Shown here in pieces: positions 52,890 to 60,872 of a stretch of DNA of 64,000 nucleotides; position 1 is the first letter of the stretch; every line of letters starts with the position of its first letter. Location of the stretch: positions 1 to 64,000 of the forward strand of contig JAFXSE010000001.1 of the NCBI GenBank assembly GCA_017525855.1. The letters run 5' to 3'. The translations under genes were made by a program, and so were the position numbers. The notes beneath the pieces were generated by a model. It saw nothing but the letters and a program-made list of their open reading frames with translations. It did no database searches and was not told the origin of the DNA. Source of the DNA: Bacilli bacterium (GTDB taxonomy: Bacteria > Bacillota > Bacilli > RF39 > UBA660).

Positions 52890-52901
52890 GCTCCATTTGA
52901 A
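52890..52901 (+). repeat. attR: right 12-bp direct repeat of integrated element
   Basis: GCTCCATTTGAA, identical to 44547-44558. The 159 bp between the 689-residue gene and this repeat are AT-rich and hold no gene I can see. Confidence 0.75.
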
Positions 52902-52904
52902 TTC

Positions 52905-52938
52905 AAAGTACGTCGAAATGATGTACTTTTTATTTTTT
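52905..52938 (+). terminator. Original tRNA-Gly terminator, now displaced
   Basis: Arms AAAGTAC (52905-52911) and GTACTTT (52923-52929) then T-rich run. In the empty site it would lie directly after the tRNA-Gly gene. Confidence 0.65.
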
Positions 52939-52945
52939 ATTGTAA

Positions 52946-52988
52946 CAAACAAAAAAAAGTAAACAGTTCTTTTTTATCTGTCTACTTT
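52946..52988 (-). terminator. Terminator of the 398-aa gene
   Basis: On the minus strand AAAGTAGACAG and CTGTTTACTTT form an 11-bp helix with one G-T pair, followed by a T tract. Confidence 0.65.
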
Positions 52989-53019
52989 TATTGTATCACT
53001 TCAAAATAGTTCGCTTTTT

Positions 53020-54216
53020 TTATAGTTTTATTCCTTTTTGTTGATTATATTCATCTCTAATTTCTTTATCACTTTTTTCTTCAAAGATGTTTCTATTTGG
53101 TGGTTCTTGCCACATTCCACTTGATACTAAAATTTGATAAAATGCTGTATCACTGCTATATTGTTTTATACTATCAATTATAGAGTTGATTTGTTCTTCT
53201 TTTAATCTGCTATTACGTTTTTCACGTTCTAGTTGATTTTTTGCTTCTTCAAGCGCTCTACATGAAATATCGAATTCATATTTAAGCTTTGCTTCTTCTT
53301 TTGTGTATTTTGGTGAGTTTTCATAATTAAGATTAATGTCTAGCTTATTTAGTAAGTCAGATGGTTTCTTAGTCTCATCTGAATACGTTTTTAGTATATT
53401 AAAGATTTCTTCTTTATTTGATTTAATTATATTTTTAGTTTTTTCGTTTTGTAATGATTGAGTGATATAAAGAGAGGTAATACTACATATTGCTGGTTTT
53501 ACTATATTTTCATCTTTGAAATATTCTTTTAAATCATGTATTCCATTTCCTTCATATATATATAGAATACTGTTATTTAAGGTACCATAAATACTTTTTC
53601 TGTTATTTTCTGTTAATATTTTCTTATATTCTAGTGTTTCTTCAGTAGAAATCTCTGTATCATTAACATCGATAAAGTTTATGTTTTGTGATTTTAAATT
53701 GCTTGTATCTGTCATGCTTCCTATTGATATTAAAGACATATTAGATATTACATCATTAATATCTTCTTCTTGAAAAGACATTCCTTTTAGTTTTTCTTCA
53801 AGTCTTTTTTCTATTAATTCATATGTTGTTGTACCATTGCAATAAGTCATAAAATTCATTTTAGTGGCTTGCTTTTTTATATCACTAATATTGTTGTTTC
53901 TTATTAAAAAGGGTAATATAAATCTATCTACAATTTCTTCTGAACTATTATTATAATTATTATCTTTTATAAATCTAAAACCTAAAAAGTCGATAGGGAA
54001 TTGATCGATTTTAAATCCTGCAGCTTTCTCTTGTGTAGTGTATACTCTTGCAGCTTGAGCTCCTTGTCTTATAATTCCATAAATAGATTTATCATAGTTT
54101 TCTTGAGCTGAAATACATAATAGAAATGGTCTTTCTAATTCATTTATATTTTGTATTTCAATAATTCCACTAGTATTGTTTAAGCTTTTTTCAGTTTTCT
54201 TATATATATTTATCAT
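53020..54216 (-). CDS. Hypothetical protein, 398 aa
   Basis: Not recognised. Soluble protein. N-terminal part: ERPFLLCISAQENYDKSIYG, IIRQGAQAARVYT, QFPIDFLGFRFI and LPFLIRNN; middle with ISIGSMTDTSNL and a regular alternation of strands and helices; C-terminal 100 residues form a charged coiled coil (DISCRALEEAKNQLEREKRN). The repeated small motifs (LCIS, LISIGS, CSITSLYI) suggest an alpha/beta core of a hydrolase or sensor kind. ATG has AAGGTG upstream and TGTTATAAT further up as an extended -10. It lies just outside the integrated element. Confidence 0.6.
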   Translation of the reverse strand: MINIYKKTEKSLNNTSGIIEIQNINELERPFLLCISAQENYDKSIYGIIRQGAQAARVYTTQEKAAGFKIDQFPIDFLGFRFIKDNNYNNSSEEIVDRFILPFLIRNNNISDIKKQATKMNFMTYCNGTTTYELIEKRLEEKLKGMSFQEEDINDVISNMSLISIGSMTDTSNLKSQNINFIDVNDTEISTEETLEYKKILTENNRKSIYGTLNNSILYIYEGNGIHDLKEYFKDENIVKPAICSITSLYITQSLQNEKTKNIIKSNKEEIFNILKTYSDETKKPSDLLNKLDINLNYENSPKYTKEEAKLKYEFDISCRALEEAKNQLEREKRNSRLKEEQINSIIDSIKQYSSDTAFYQILVSSGMWQEPPNRNIFEEKSDKEIRDEYNQQKGIKL

Positions 54217-54252
54217 ATTTTCACCTTAATTTGATTATAACATAGAACTATA

Positions 54253-54284
54253 TAATAAAAAAGAATTGTTATTTTATAATTCTT
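54253..54284 (-). terminator. Terminator of the zinc-ribbon membrane gene
   Basis: Minus-strand arms AAGAATT and AATTCTT around a ten-base loop (54261-54284), followed by T-rich sequence. Confidence 0.75.
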
Positions 54285-54285
54285 C

Positions 54286-55155
54286 TTATCTGTTTAGTTT
54301 AAATGTATTTATAATGTTAATATGTTCTGTTGGATTTGTAGTACCGTTTAAAGCTATATAGTGAATAGTACCTATTTCATCTATAAAACACCAAGTTGTC
54401 ATGTATGATGTTAGTTTTTTTAGATACGCTTGTTGTTTTATAGCTTGATATTTACCAATATTAACATATTCTATACTTATATTATCTGTTTCATAATTTT
54501 GCATTCTTGAATTAATACTACTAGCGTAATCAGTTAGTGTATAAGTGGGATTTTTAATAGCATATATAGATATAATAGCTGTAGTGTTAAGATATCTATA
54601 TTGTAATACATCTGTATTTGTTGTTGTTTCATATAAAGTCCAATCTTTAGAGGCTATTAAATATCCAAAATTGTCGTTTCCTAATAATTGATAATTAGTG
54701 GAATCATTATCTACATAACTATCTTCAATTATTTTAGGTGGCTCTTTGTTTATGGTAATGTTTTCGTATGGTTTAAAAATAATAACGCATATAATTAATA
54801 TGATTTGTAGTATTAAACTTGTAATGCTTATTACTAGACCAACTGTGTTGTCGTTGTATTTCTTTTTATAACTATTGGATAGAATAATACCTATAATTGA
54901 AAAAGGAATTAAAAATGGTATTAAGCTTAGTAATCCAAATAGTATTGGTATAACATCTCTTTTTTTGTTTGTATTTATTTCTTTATTATTATCATTTGAC
55001 ATTAAGACTACTTTGTTTGGTTCAACTGTATTTAATAATTCAACTTTTTCATCTGATAATGTATTATTTTTGTTTATTGTTTTAACCTTGTTACCACAAT
55101 AAGTACAAAAACTATCATTTGGTTCTAGTTTACTTCCACATTTACTACAATTCAT
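54286..55155 (-). CDS. Zinc-ribbon membrane protein, 289 aa
   Basis: N-terminal zinc ribbon (CSKCGSKLEPNDSFCTYCG, about residues 3-21), a linker, two membrane helices (about 64-85 and 100-122; IPILFGLLSLIPFLIPFSIIG and LVISITSLILQIILIICVII), and a C-terminal outer domain of about 150 residues (NFGYLIASKDWTLYETT, YRYLNTTAIISIYAI, TTWCFIDEIGTIHYIAL) resembling domains of surface lipoproteins. Such zinc-ribbon/DUF4190-like proteins are common in gut Firmicutes and unstudied. ATG at 55153-55155 with GGAGG upstream; an earlier in-frame ATG overlaps that ribosome site. Confidence 0.65.
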   Translation of the reverse strand: MNCSKCGSKLEPNDSFCTYCGNKVKTINKNNTLSDEKVELLNTVEPNKVVLMSNDNNKEINTNKKRDVIPILFGLLSLIPFLIPFSIIGIILSNSYKKKYNDNTVGLVISITSLILQIILIICVIIFKPYENITINKEPPKIIEDSYVDNDSTNYQLLGNDNFGYLIASKDWTLYETTTNTDVLQYRYLNTTAIISIYAIKNPTYTLTDYASSINSRMQNYETDNISIEYVNIGKYQAIKQQAYLKKLTSYMTTWCFIDEIGTIHYIALNGTTNPTEHINIINTFKLNR

Positions 55156-55236
55156 AAAATCCTCCATATTATGTAAATTATATCATAACTTGTAAAAATA
55201 AAGAAAAAAATAGTGGATAAAGTTTTAAAAATGTGC

Positions 55237-55242
55237 TATAAT
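55237..55242 (+). promoter_or_regulatory. -10 element of typA
   Basis: TGCTATAAT (extended -10) about 30 bp before the typA start; a GTGGAT at 55213 could be a weak -35 with 18-bp spacing. Confidence 0.4.
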
Positions 55243-55271
55243 CTAATAGCTTATGTAAAAGAGGTGTACTT

Positions 55272-57086
55272 ATGAAAAAAAGAAATGTAGCAATTATTGC
55301 CCATGTAGACCATGGTAAAACGACTTTAGTAGATGAAATTTTAAAATCATCTGGTATGTTTCGTGATAATGAGGATATGTCAAATGTGTCTATGGATTCT
55401 AATCAATTAGAAAAAGAAAGAGGAATTACAATTTTGGCTAAAACCACAGCATTAGATTATAATGGCTATAGAATTAATATTCTTGATACTCCAGGTCATG
55501 CTGATTTTGGTGGAGAAGTTGAACGTATTATGAATATGGTTGATGGCGCTATACTTGTAGTTGATGCGTATGAAGGTCCAATGCCACAAACTAGATTTGT
55601 ATTAAAAAAGGCTTTTGAAGCTGGAGTTAAACCTATTGTTGTTATTAATAAGGTTGATAAACCTAGTGCTAGATGCGGAAAAGTATTAGATGAAATATTG
55701 GATTTGTTTATAGAACTTGGTGCAGATCTTGAACAACTTGATTTTAAAGTTGTTTACGCAAGTGCTTTAAATGGAACTTGTTCTTTATCTGATGATTTAT
55801 CGACTCAAACGCCAGGATTTCATCAATTATTAGATTTAATAATTGATGAGGTTCCACAACCTAGTGGTAGTGTTGATTCTGATTTACAACTACAACCTGC
55901 ATTACTTGATTATAATGAGTTTGTTGGAAGAATTGGTATTGGTAGAATTGCAAATGGTAAGATTAAGGTTGGGCAAATGGTTTCTTGTCTTAGACTTGAT
56001 GGAACTATTAAACAGTTTAGAATTCAAAAACTATTTGGGTATTATGGTTATAAAAGAATTGAAATAGAAGAGGCTGAGGCAGGAGATATTGTGGCTGTTG
56101 CTGGTCTTAGTGATATATCTGTTGGTGAAACTTTATGTAATGTAGGAAAAGAAATTGCTCTTCCAGCTCTTCATATTGATGAACCAACATTACAAATGAC
56201 TTTTGGAACTAATACATCTCCGCTTGTTGGAAAAGATGGTAAAATTGTTACTGCTAGAAAAATAGAAGAAAGATTAAATAAAGAAACACAGAAGGATGTA
56301 AGTTTAAAAGTAGAACCATATACAAATGAATCTTTCTTAGTTTCTGGGCGTGGAGAACTTCATTTAGGAATTTTAATTGAAAATATGAGAAGAGAAGGAT
56401 TTGAACTTGAAGTTAGTAAACCACAAGTAATTATAAAAGAAGAGAATGGGATTAAAATGGAACCATTTGAGGAATTACAAATCGATTGCCCTGAAGATGT
56501 TGTCGGTAGCGTTATTGAACAACTAGGACTTCGTGGTGCAAATATGGAAAGCATGACTAATTTTGAGAATCAGGTAAGACTTATTTATACAATACCGTCA
56601 CGTGGATTAATTGGTTTTTCAACTGACTTTATGACATTAACTCGTGGTTATGGTATTATGAGCCATACATTTAAAGAATATAGACCTATGGCTAGTTTAA
56701 ATGTTGGAGAAAGAAAATTAGGCGTTCTTGTTTCTATGGAAAATGGTGCGGCTACTGCTTATTCTATAGGAGCACTTGAGGATCGTGGTGTTATGTTTAT
56801 TGCTCCTGGTACTGAAGTTTATGAAGGTATGATAGTTGGAGAATGTAATAGAGATAATGATTTAGCAATAAATGTTGTTAAAGGTAAAAACTTGAGTAAT
56901 GTTCGTGCTTCTGGAAGTGATCATACAGTAGTTTTAAAAAGACCTAGACCAATTACTTTAGAGTATGCTCTTGATTATATAAATTCAGATGAACTAGTAG
57001 AGGTGACACCTAATTTTATTAGATTAAGAAAAAGAATTTTGAATACTGAGGAAAGAAAGAAATTTGATGCTAGAAAAAATAACTAA
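55272..57086 (+). CDS. typA: Translational GTPase TypA/BipA
   Basis: Ribosome-binding GTPase of 604 residues linked to 50S assembly and stress or cold growth. G1 AHVDHGKTTL (about 10-19), effector loop with ERGITI, G3 DTPGHADFGGE, G4 NKVDKP, then domain II, EF-G-like domains III and V (ESFLVSGRGELHLGILIE) and the TypA-specific C-terminal part (GIMSHTFKEYRPM...ENGAATAYSIGALEDRG). AGAGGTG precedes the ATG. Confidence 0.97.
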   Translation: MKKRNVAIIAHVDHGKTTLVDEILKSSGMFRDNEDMSNVSMDSNQLEKERGITILAKTTALDYNGYRINILDTPGHADFGGEVERIMNMVDGAILVVDAYEGPMPQTRFVLKKAFEAGVKPIVVINKVDKPSARCGKVLDEILDLFIELGADLEQLDFKVVYASALNGTCSLSDDLSTQTPGFHQLLDLIIDEVPQPSGSVDSDLQLQPALLDYNEFVGRIGIGRIANGKIKVGQMVSCLRLDGTIKQFRIQKLFGYYGYKRIEIEEAEAGDIVAVAGLSDISVGETLCNVGKEIALPALHIDEPTLQMTFGTNTSPLVGKDGKIVTARKIEERLNKETQKDVSLKVEPYTNESFLVSGRGELHLGILIENMRREGFELEVSKPQVIIKEENGIKMEPFEELQIDCPEDVVGSVIEQLGLRGANMESMTNFENQVRLIYTIPSRGLIGFSTDFMTLTRGYGIMSHTFKEYRPMASLNVGERKLGVLVSMENGAATAYSIGALEDRGVMFIAPGTEVYEGMIVGECNRDNDLAINVVKGKNLSNVRASGSDHTVVLKRPRPITLEYALDYINSDELVEVTPNFIRLRKRILNTEERKKFDARKNN

Positions 57087-57147
57087 TTTAGTTGTTTTTT
57101 TTTGAATAATTATTTATAATGTTTTTAAGGATAGAGGGTGATTATAT

Positions 57148-57777
57148 ATGTCCAAGAAGAAAAAAGCACAAGAAGAATTAATGAAAACCCATGTACTTAA
57201 TTTAAAAGAAATAAGAGAAGCAGAGGCTAATGATAAAAGGGAACGTAGAAAAAAAATCCCTACTGTATTTTTTATCATTGGTTTTATTTTGATTATATCA
57301 GGTGTTGCTATTTCATCGTTTGTAGCATATAAAAATGCTCATAAAAAAGAACCGATTAAAGTTACTAAAAATAAAAATAAATTAACTTGTATATCTAATT
57401 TAAAAGATGATTATTATTTAATGGATATACATACTGAAACAGTATATACTTTTAATAATTCTAAATTATATTCTTCTAAGTCAGTTTCAACTAGCAAGCC
57501 ATATAGTGAAGTTAATTATATATTAGTATTACAGAATGATATACATATTAATTCTTATGAAATTGACGTGTATAATGATTTAAATGTTAACTATAATCTT
57601 AATATAGTAAAACCTAATGAGTTATCAATTAATTATGTGATTAAATATAATAATTTTGTTATTAGTCAAAAGCAAAATGTTATAAATTCCTATACAAGGG
57701 TGCCAGTTTTAAATAATAAGTATACATATGAACAAGTTAAAATTGAAAGTGAAAAATTAGGGGCTTTATGTAATTAA
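57148..57777 (+). CDS. Hypothetical membrane-anchored protein, 209 aa
   Basis: Not recognised. N-terminal basic cytoplasmic tail with EELMKTHVLNLKEIREAE, a membrane helix (about 41-62, PTVFFIIGFILIISGVAISSFVAY), and an outer domain of about 145 residues that alternates short strands (CISNLKDDYYLM, TVYTFNNSKLY, YILVLQNDI, YNLNIVKPN). No catalytic motif. Single gene between typA and a convergent rpmB. Start has AGGGTGAT. Confidence 0.6.
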   Translation: MSKKKKAQEELMKTHVLNLKEIREAEANDKRERRKKIPTVFFIIGFILIISGVAISSFVAYKNAHKKEPIKVTKNKNKLTCISNLKDDYYLMDIHTETVYTFNNSKLYSSKSVSTSKPYSEVNYILVLQNDIHINSYEIDVYNDLNVNYNLNIVKPNELSINYVIKYNNFVISQKQNVINSYTRVPVLNNKYTYEQVKIESEKLGALCN

Positions 57778-57812
57778 AAAAACAGCTGCAAGTTATGCTG
57801 CTGTTTTGTTTT
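57778..57812. terminator. Bidirectional terminator between convergent genes
   Basis: Arms AAAACAGC (57779-57786) and GCTGTTTT (57800-57807) with an inner loop, T runs on both strands. Used by the 209-residue gene and by rpmB. Confidence 0.75.
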
Positions 57813-57975
57813 GTTTATTTAATGATCTCTTTTCTCTTGTTGTCATTCTTACTTTAGTACCGTCTTCAAGTCTTACAACTTGTAAATTTAATTTTCTTGC
57901 TCTTTTAGAAGTGTTTAAAGCGTGTGAACGATCGTTTCCTTTTAAAGGCTTTCTATTAGTAACTTTAATTGCCAT
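57793..57975 (-). CDS. rpmB: 50S ribosomal protein L28
   Basis: This 60-residue basic protein reads AIKVTNRKPLKGNDRSHALN and continues RLEDGTKVRMTTREKRSL, normal for L28 of the Cys-less type found in many Firmicutes (no zinc cysteines). It binds 23S rRNA. AAGGAGGAG precedes the ATG; promoter at 58011-58039. Confidence 0.97.
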   Translation of the reverse strand: MAIKVTNRKPLKGNDRSHALNTSKRARKLNLQVVRLEDGTKVRMTTREKRSLNKQNKTAA

Positions 57976-58010
57976 AATATCTCCTCCTTGTTAATTACAT
58001 CTGCTTAATA

Positions 58011-58039
58011 ACTTTAACATAAAAATGTTGTAAAGTCAA
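58011..58039 (-). promoter_or_regulatory. Promoter of rpmB
   Basis: On the minus strand TTGACT (58039-58034), 17-bp spacer, TAAAGT (58016-58011), about 36 bp before the gene. Confidence 0.5.
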
Positions 58040-58163
58040 ACAAAATAGCACTTTTAGATAATTATTTTGCTTTATATGTTTTAAAAAACATAAATTTACG
58101 TAAAAATGCTGATTATACTTTCTGAACTTTGTTATTAATGGTATAATTATTAAGGAGGTAATT

Positions 58164-58502
58164 ATGGCTAATAATATTAGAATTAAAAGACTTAATCATG
58201 CATTTATGGAAGAAATTAGTGTAATACTAATGCAAGAAGTAAAAAATGAAGATTTAAAGTTTGTTACAATTACTGATTGTGATATAACTAGTGATTTAAG
58301 TTTTGCAAAAGTTTATTTCACTATTTTGAATAAAGAGAATAAAGAACAAATTACTAAAGAATTAAATAATGCTTCTTCTTTTATTCGTGGAAAATTAAGT
58401 GAAAGAATAGAAATAAGACATACTCCTGAATTAAAGTTTATTTATGATGAGACTATAGAATATGGGGAGAAAATGGAGAGTATTTTAAATAACTTAAAAT
58501 AA
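58164..58502 (+). CDS. rbfA: Ribosome-binding factor A
   Basis: KH-like small protein of 112 residues that helps 16S rRNA 5'-end processing and 30S maturation. Family pattern: RIKRLNHAFMEEISVILMQEV, VTITDCDITSDLSFAKVYFT, ELNNASSFIRGKLSERIEIR and HTPELKFIYDETIEYG. AAGGAGGT precedes the ATG. It is away from infB and nusA, its usual partners. Confidence 0.96.
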   Translation: MANNIRIKRLNHAFMEEISVILMQEVKNEDLKFVTITDCDITSDLSFAKVYFTILNKENKEQITKELNNASSFIRGKLSERIEIRHTPELKFIYDETIEYGEKMESILNNLK

Positions 58503-58520
58503 ATATAAGTAGGTGATTAT

Positions 58521-59240
58521 ATGATAATAAAAGCTAACAATACTTCTGTTAATTACATACAATATGGTGAAGGTAAAGATATTTTATTATTACATGGTTG
58601 GGGACAAAATATAGAAATGATGAAGCCTCTCGGTAATAATTTGTGTAGTAAATTTAGAATTACTATAATTGATTTACCTGGTTTTGGGGAAAGCCCAGAA
58701 CCTCCTTTTTCATGGGGACTAGATGATTATATGCATATGTTAGAAGAAGTCGTTGAAATATTGAAAATAAAAAAACCAATAGTTATTGGTCATTCATTTG
58801 GAGGAAGGTTAGCAATCAGATATAGTAGTGAGAATACTGTGGAAAAAGTGGTTTTGTTTGGTAGCCCAGTAGTTCCAGAAAAAAGTCCTAATGATTTAAA
58901 AGTAAGATTCTTGAAAAAAGTAAAAAGCTTACCTGGTATGAATAAAATAGGGGAGTATATGAAAAAATATATAGGATCTAGAGACTATAAAAATGCAACA
59001 CCAACAATGAGACAAATTCTTGTTAATGTTGTAAATAAAGATTTAACGAGTTATGTAAAAAAAATAAAGGTTCCAACTTTAATTATTTGGGGAGATAACG
59101 ATACTGAAGCATCAATAGAAGATGCTAAGATGATGGAAAATGTAATGTTAGATGCCGGGCTTGTTGTGTTACATGGAACTCACTATGCTTATTTAGAAAA
59201 TTTACAACAGGTTACTAATATACTATATAAATTTTTATAG
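58521..59240 (+). CDS. Alpha/beta hydrolase
   Basis: This 239-residue protein has the alpha/beta hydrolase fold: LLLHGWGQN (oxyanion loop, about 26-34), LPGFGESPEPP, the nucleophile elbow GHSFGG (Ser about residue 93), Asp in IWGDND and His in LHGTHYAYLE. Substrate unknown; it may be a small esterase or a C-C hydrolase. It lies between rbfA and the MurF-like gene, with about 8-bp spacing to the latter, so it may belong to the wall operon. Confidence 0.87.
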   Translation: MIIKANNTSVNYIQYGEGKDILLLHGWGQNIEMMKPLGNNLCSKFRITIIDLPGFGESPEPPFSWGLDDYMHMLEEVVEILKIKKPIVIGHSFGGRLAIRYSSENTVEKVVLFGSPVVPEKSPNDLKVRFLKKVKSLPGMNKIGEYMKKYIGSRDYKNATPTMRQILVNVVNKDLTSYVKKIKVPTLIIWGDNDTEASIEDAKMMENVMLDAGLVVLHGTHYAYLENLQQVTNILYKFL

Positions 59241-59248
59241 GAGGAAGT

Positions 59249-60862
59249 ATGTTTTTTATAATAGTTTTTTTAATAATAGTTTTATTAAGATATAAGACTA
59301 AAAAAAGTCTTCATATGCTACAACAGAATTTATATAATGAAAATAATAGATATATAAAATGGATATTTAGAAATATTTCACATTTTTTGAATTTAGAAAT
59401 AATAACTATTGTATTATCATTTTTAGGTTTGTTTGTCGTTTATGATTTGAGATTATATAGTTTAATAGTTAAAATTATTATGTCGCTTATTTATTTTGTT
59501 TTAATAGTATTATGGATAAAGAAATTAAAAAAGGAACAAACTAAAAAGCCTTTAGTTTATACTAAAAGAATTAAAAGATTAATTACTACGATAGTTATGT
59601 TATATGCTGTTATTATTGGGTTTATTATTTACTTTAAATTAGATGTTACTAAATCATGGTTAATGATTTCTATATTAGTAATTGCAACTTATTTAAATCC
59701 ATTTGTTATATTTATTGCTAATATAATTAATTATCCTATTGAAAAATTGGTCTATATTTATTATAAGAGTAAAGCCCAAAATAAAATTAAAAATATGCCT
59801 AATTTAAAGATAGTTGGTATTACCGGTAGCTATGGTAAAACTAGTAGTAAAAATATTTTAGCTGATATATTGAATATTAAATATAATGCTTTACCTACAC
59901 CAAGAAATTTGAATACTTATAATGGTTTAATAATGACTATTAATAATAATATGGATAAGTTTACTGAAATATTTATTGCAGAAATGGGTGCATATGTTAA
60001 AGGTGAAATTAAGGGATTATGTAAATTAGTTAAACCACAATATGGTATTTTAACGAGAATTGGAACTGCTCATTTGGAGAGTTTTGGAAGTGAAGAAAAT
60101 ATTGTTGAAGGTAAATTTGAATTAATTGAATCTTTGCCAGCTGATGGAGTAGGTGTTCTTAATAAGGATGATCCGAAACAAGTTTCATATAATTTGAAAA
60201 ATAATTGTAAAATACTTTGGATTGGTATTGAAGAAGAAGATGTAGATGTTAGGGCACTTAATATTAAATGTTCTTCAAAGGGTACTATTTTTGATATAAA
60301 AGTTAAAGGTGATGATGAGATATATAGTTTTGAGACTAGATTATTAGGAAATCATAATGTTTATAATATATTATCAGCTGTTGCTTTAGGATTAGAGTTT
60401 GGTATCGGTATGTCAGATTTACAAATTGCAGTTAAAGGTGTTAGACCAGTTGAACATAGATTAGAGATTAAAAGATTAGGTAACTTTTATATGATTGATG
60501 ATGCTTATAATTCTAATCCTACTGGTGCTAAAGGGGCTCTTGATGTTTTATCCATGATGCCTGGTGTGAAAATTGTTGTTACCCCTGGTATGATTGAACT
60601 TGGTAAGAAAGAGGATGAATATAATGAGATATTTGGGGAGCAAATTTCTGATGTTAGTGATTATGTTGTGTTAATAGGTGAGGAAAAAACAAAACCAATA
60701 TTACATGGTTTAAAAACTAAAAACTTTGATTTAGATAAAGTAGTGGTATATAATGATGTTAGGGAAGCTTATAAATTTATAAATTCAATTAGTAATAATA
60801 CAGATAAAGATGTTTATGCTTTATTTGAAAATGACTTGCCTGATATATATAATGAAAAATAG
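59249..60862 (+). CDS. MurF-like Mur ligase with N-terminal membrane domain
   Basis: This 537-residue protein joins about 175 residues of membrane sequence (helices near 1-15, 48-75, 75-90, 110-128, 132-165) to a Mur ligase. The ligase part has GITGSYGKTSSK (ATP loop, about 192-203), PRNLNTYNG, AEMGAYVKGEIK, GTAHLESFGS, LLGNHNVYNILSAVALG, then VEHRLE and DDAYNSNPTGAKGALDVL, closest to MurF. MurF adds D-Ala-D-Ala to UDP-MurNAc-tripeptide, and the following ddl makes that dipeptide. MurF is normally soluble with an N-terminal substrate domain; here that seems replaced by membrane helices. GAGGAAG precedes the ATG. MurT-like or other Mur-family function is the alternative. Confidence 0.78.
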   Translation: MFFIIVFLIIVLLRYKTKKSLHMLQQNLYNENNRYIKWIFRNISHFLNLEIITIVLSFLGLFVVYDLRLYSLIVKIIMSLIYFVLIVLWIKKLKKEQTKKPLVYTKRIKRLITTIVMLYAVIIGFIIYFKLDVTKSWLMISILVIATYLNPFVIFIANIINYPIEKLVYIYYKSKAQNKIKNMPNLKIVGITGSYGKTSSKNILADILNIKYNALPTPRNLNTYNGLIMTINNNMDKFTEIFIAEMGAYVKGEIKGLCKLVKPQYGILTRIGTAHLESFGSEENIVEGKFELIESLPADGVGVLNKDDPKQVSYNLKNNCKILWIGIEEEDVDVRALNIKCSSKGTIFDIKVKGDDEIYSFETRLLGNHNVYNILSAVALGLEFGIGMSDLQIAVKGVRPVEHRLEIKRLGNFYMIDDAYNSNPTGAKGALDVLSMMPGVKIVVTPGMIELGKKEDEYNEIFGEQISDVSDYVVLIGEEKTKPILHGLKTKNFDLDKVVVYNDVREAYKFINSISNNTDKDVYALFENDLPDIYNEK

Positions 60863-60872
60863 GAGGATGTTC

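Larger units (their letters stand above)
44547..52901. mobile_element. 8.3-kb integrated element at tRNA-Gly (serine recombinase/TnpV type)
   Basis: The element lies between identical GCTCCATTTGAA repeats. It holds a large serine recombinase (45106) and a TnpV-like gene (46912), a combination known from Tn4451-type mobilizable transposons and related islands. Cargo comprises two short-chain dehydrogenases, a zinc-ribbon/membrane protein pair, a promoter-driven structured RNA, a frameshifted small gene and a 689-residue unknown. No relaxase or conjugation genes are seen. Right after attR comes a hairpin (52905-52938) that would be the tRNA terminator in the empty site; the element supplies its own at 44563. 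TnpX-type enzymes join at GA dinucleotides, and both repeats contain GA. Confidence 0.75.
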
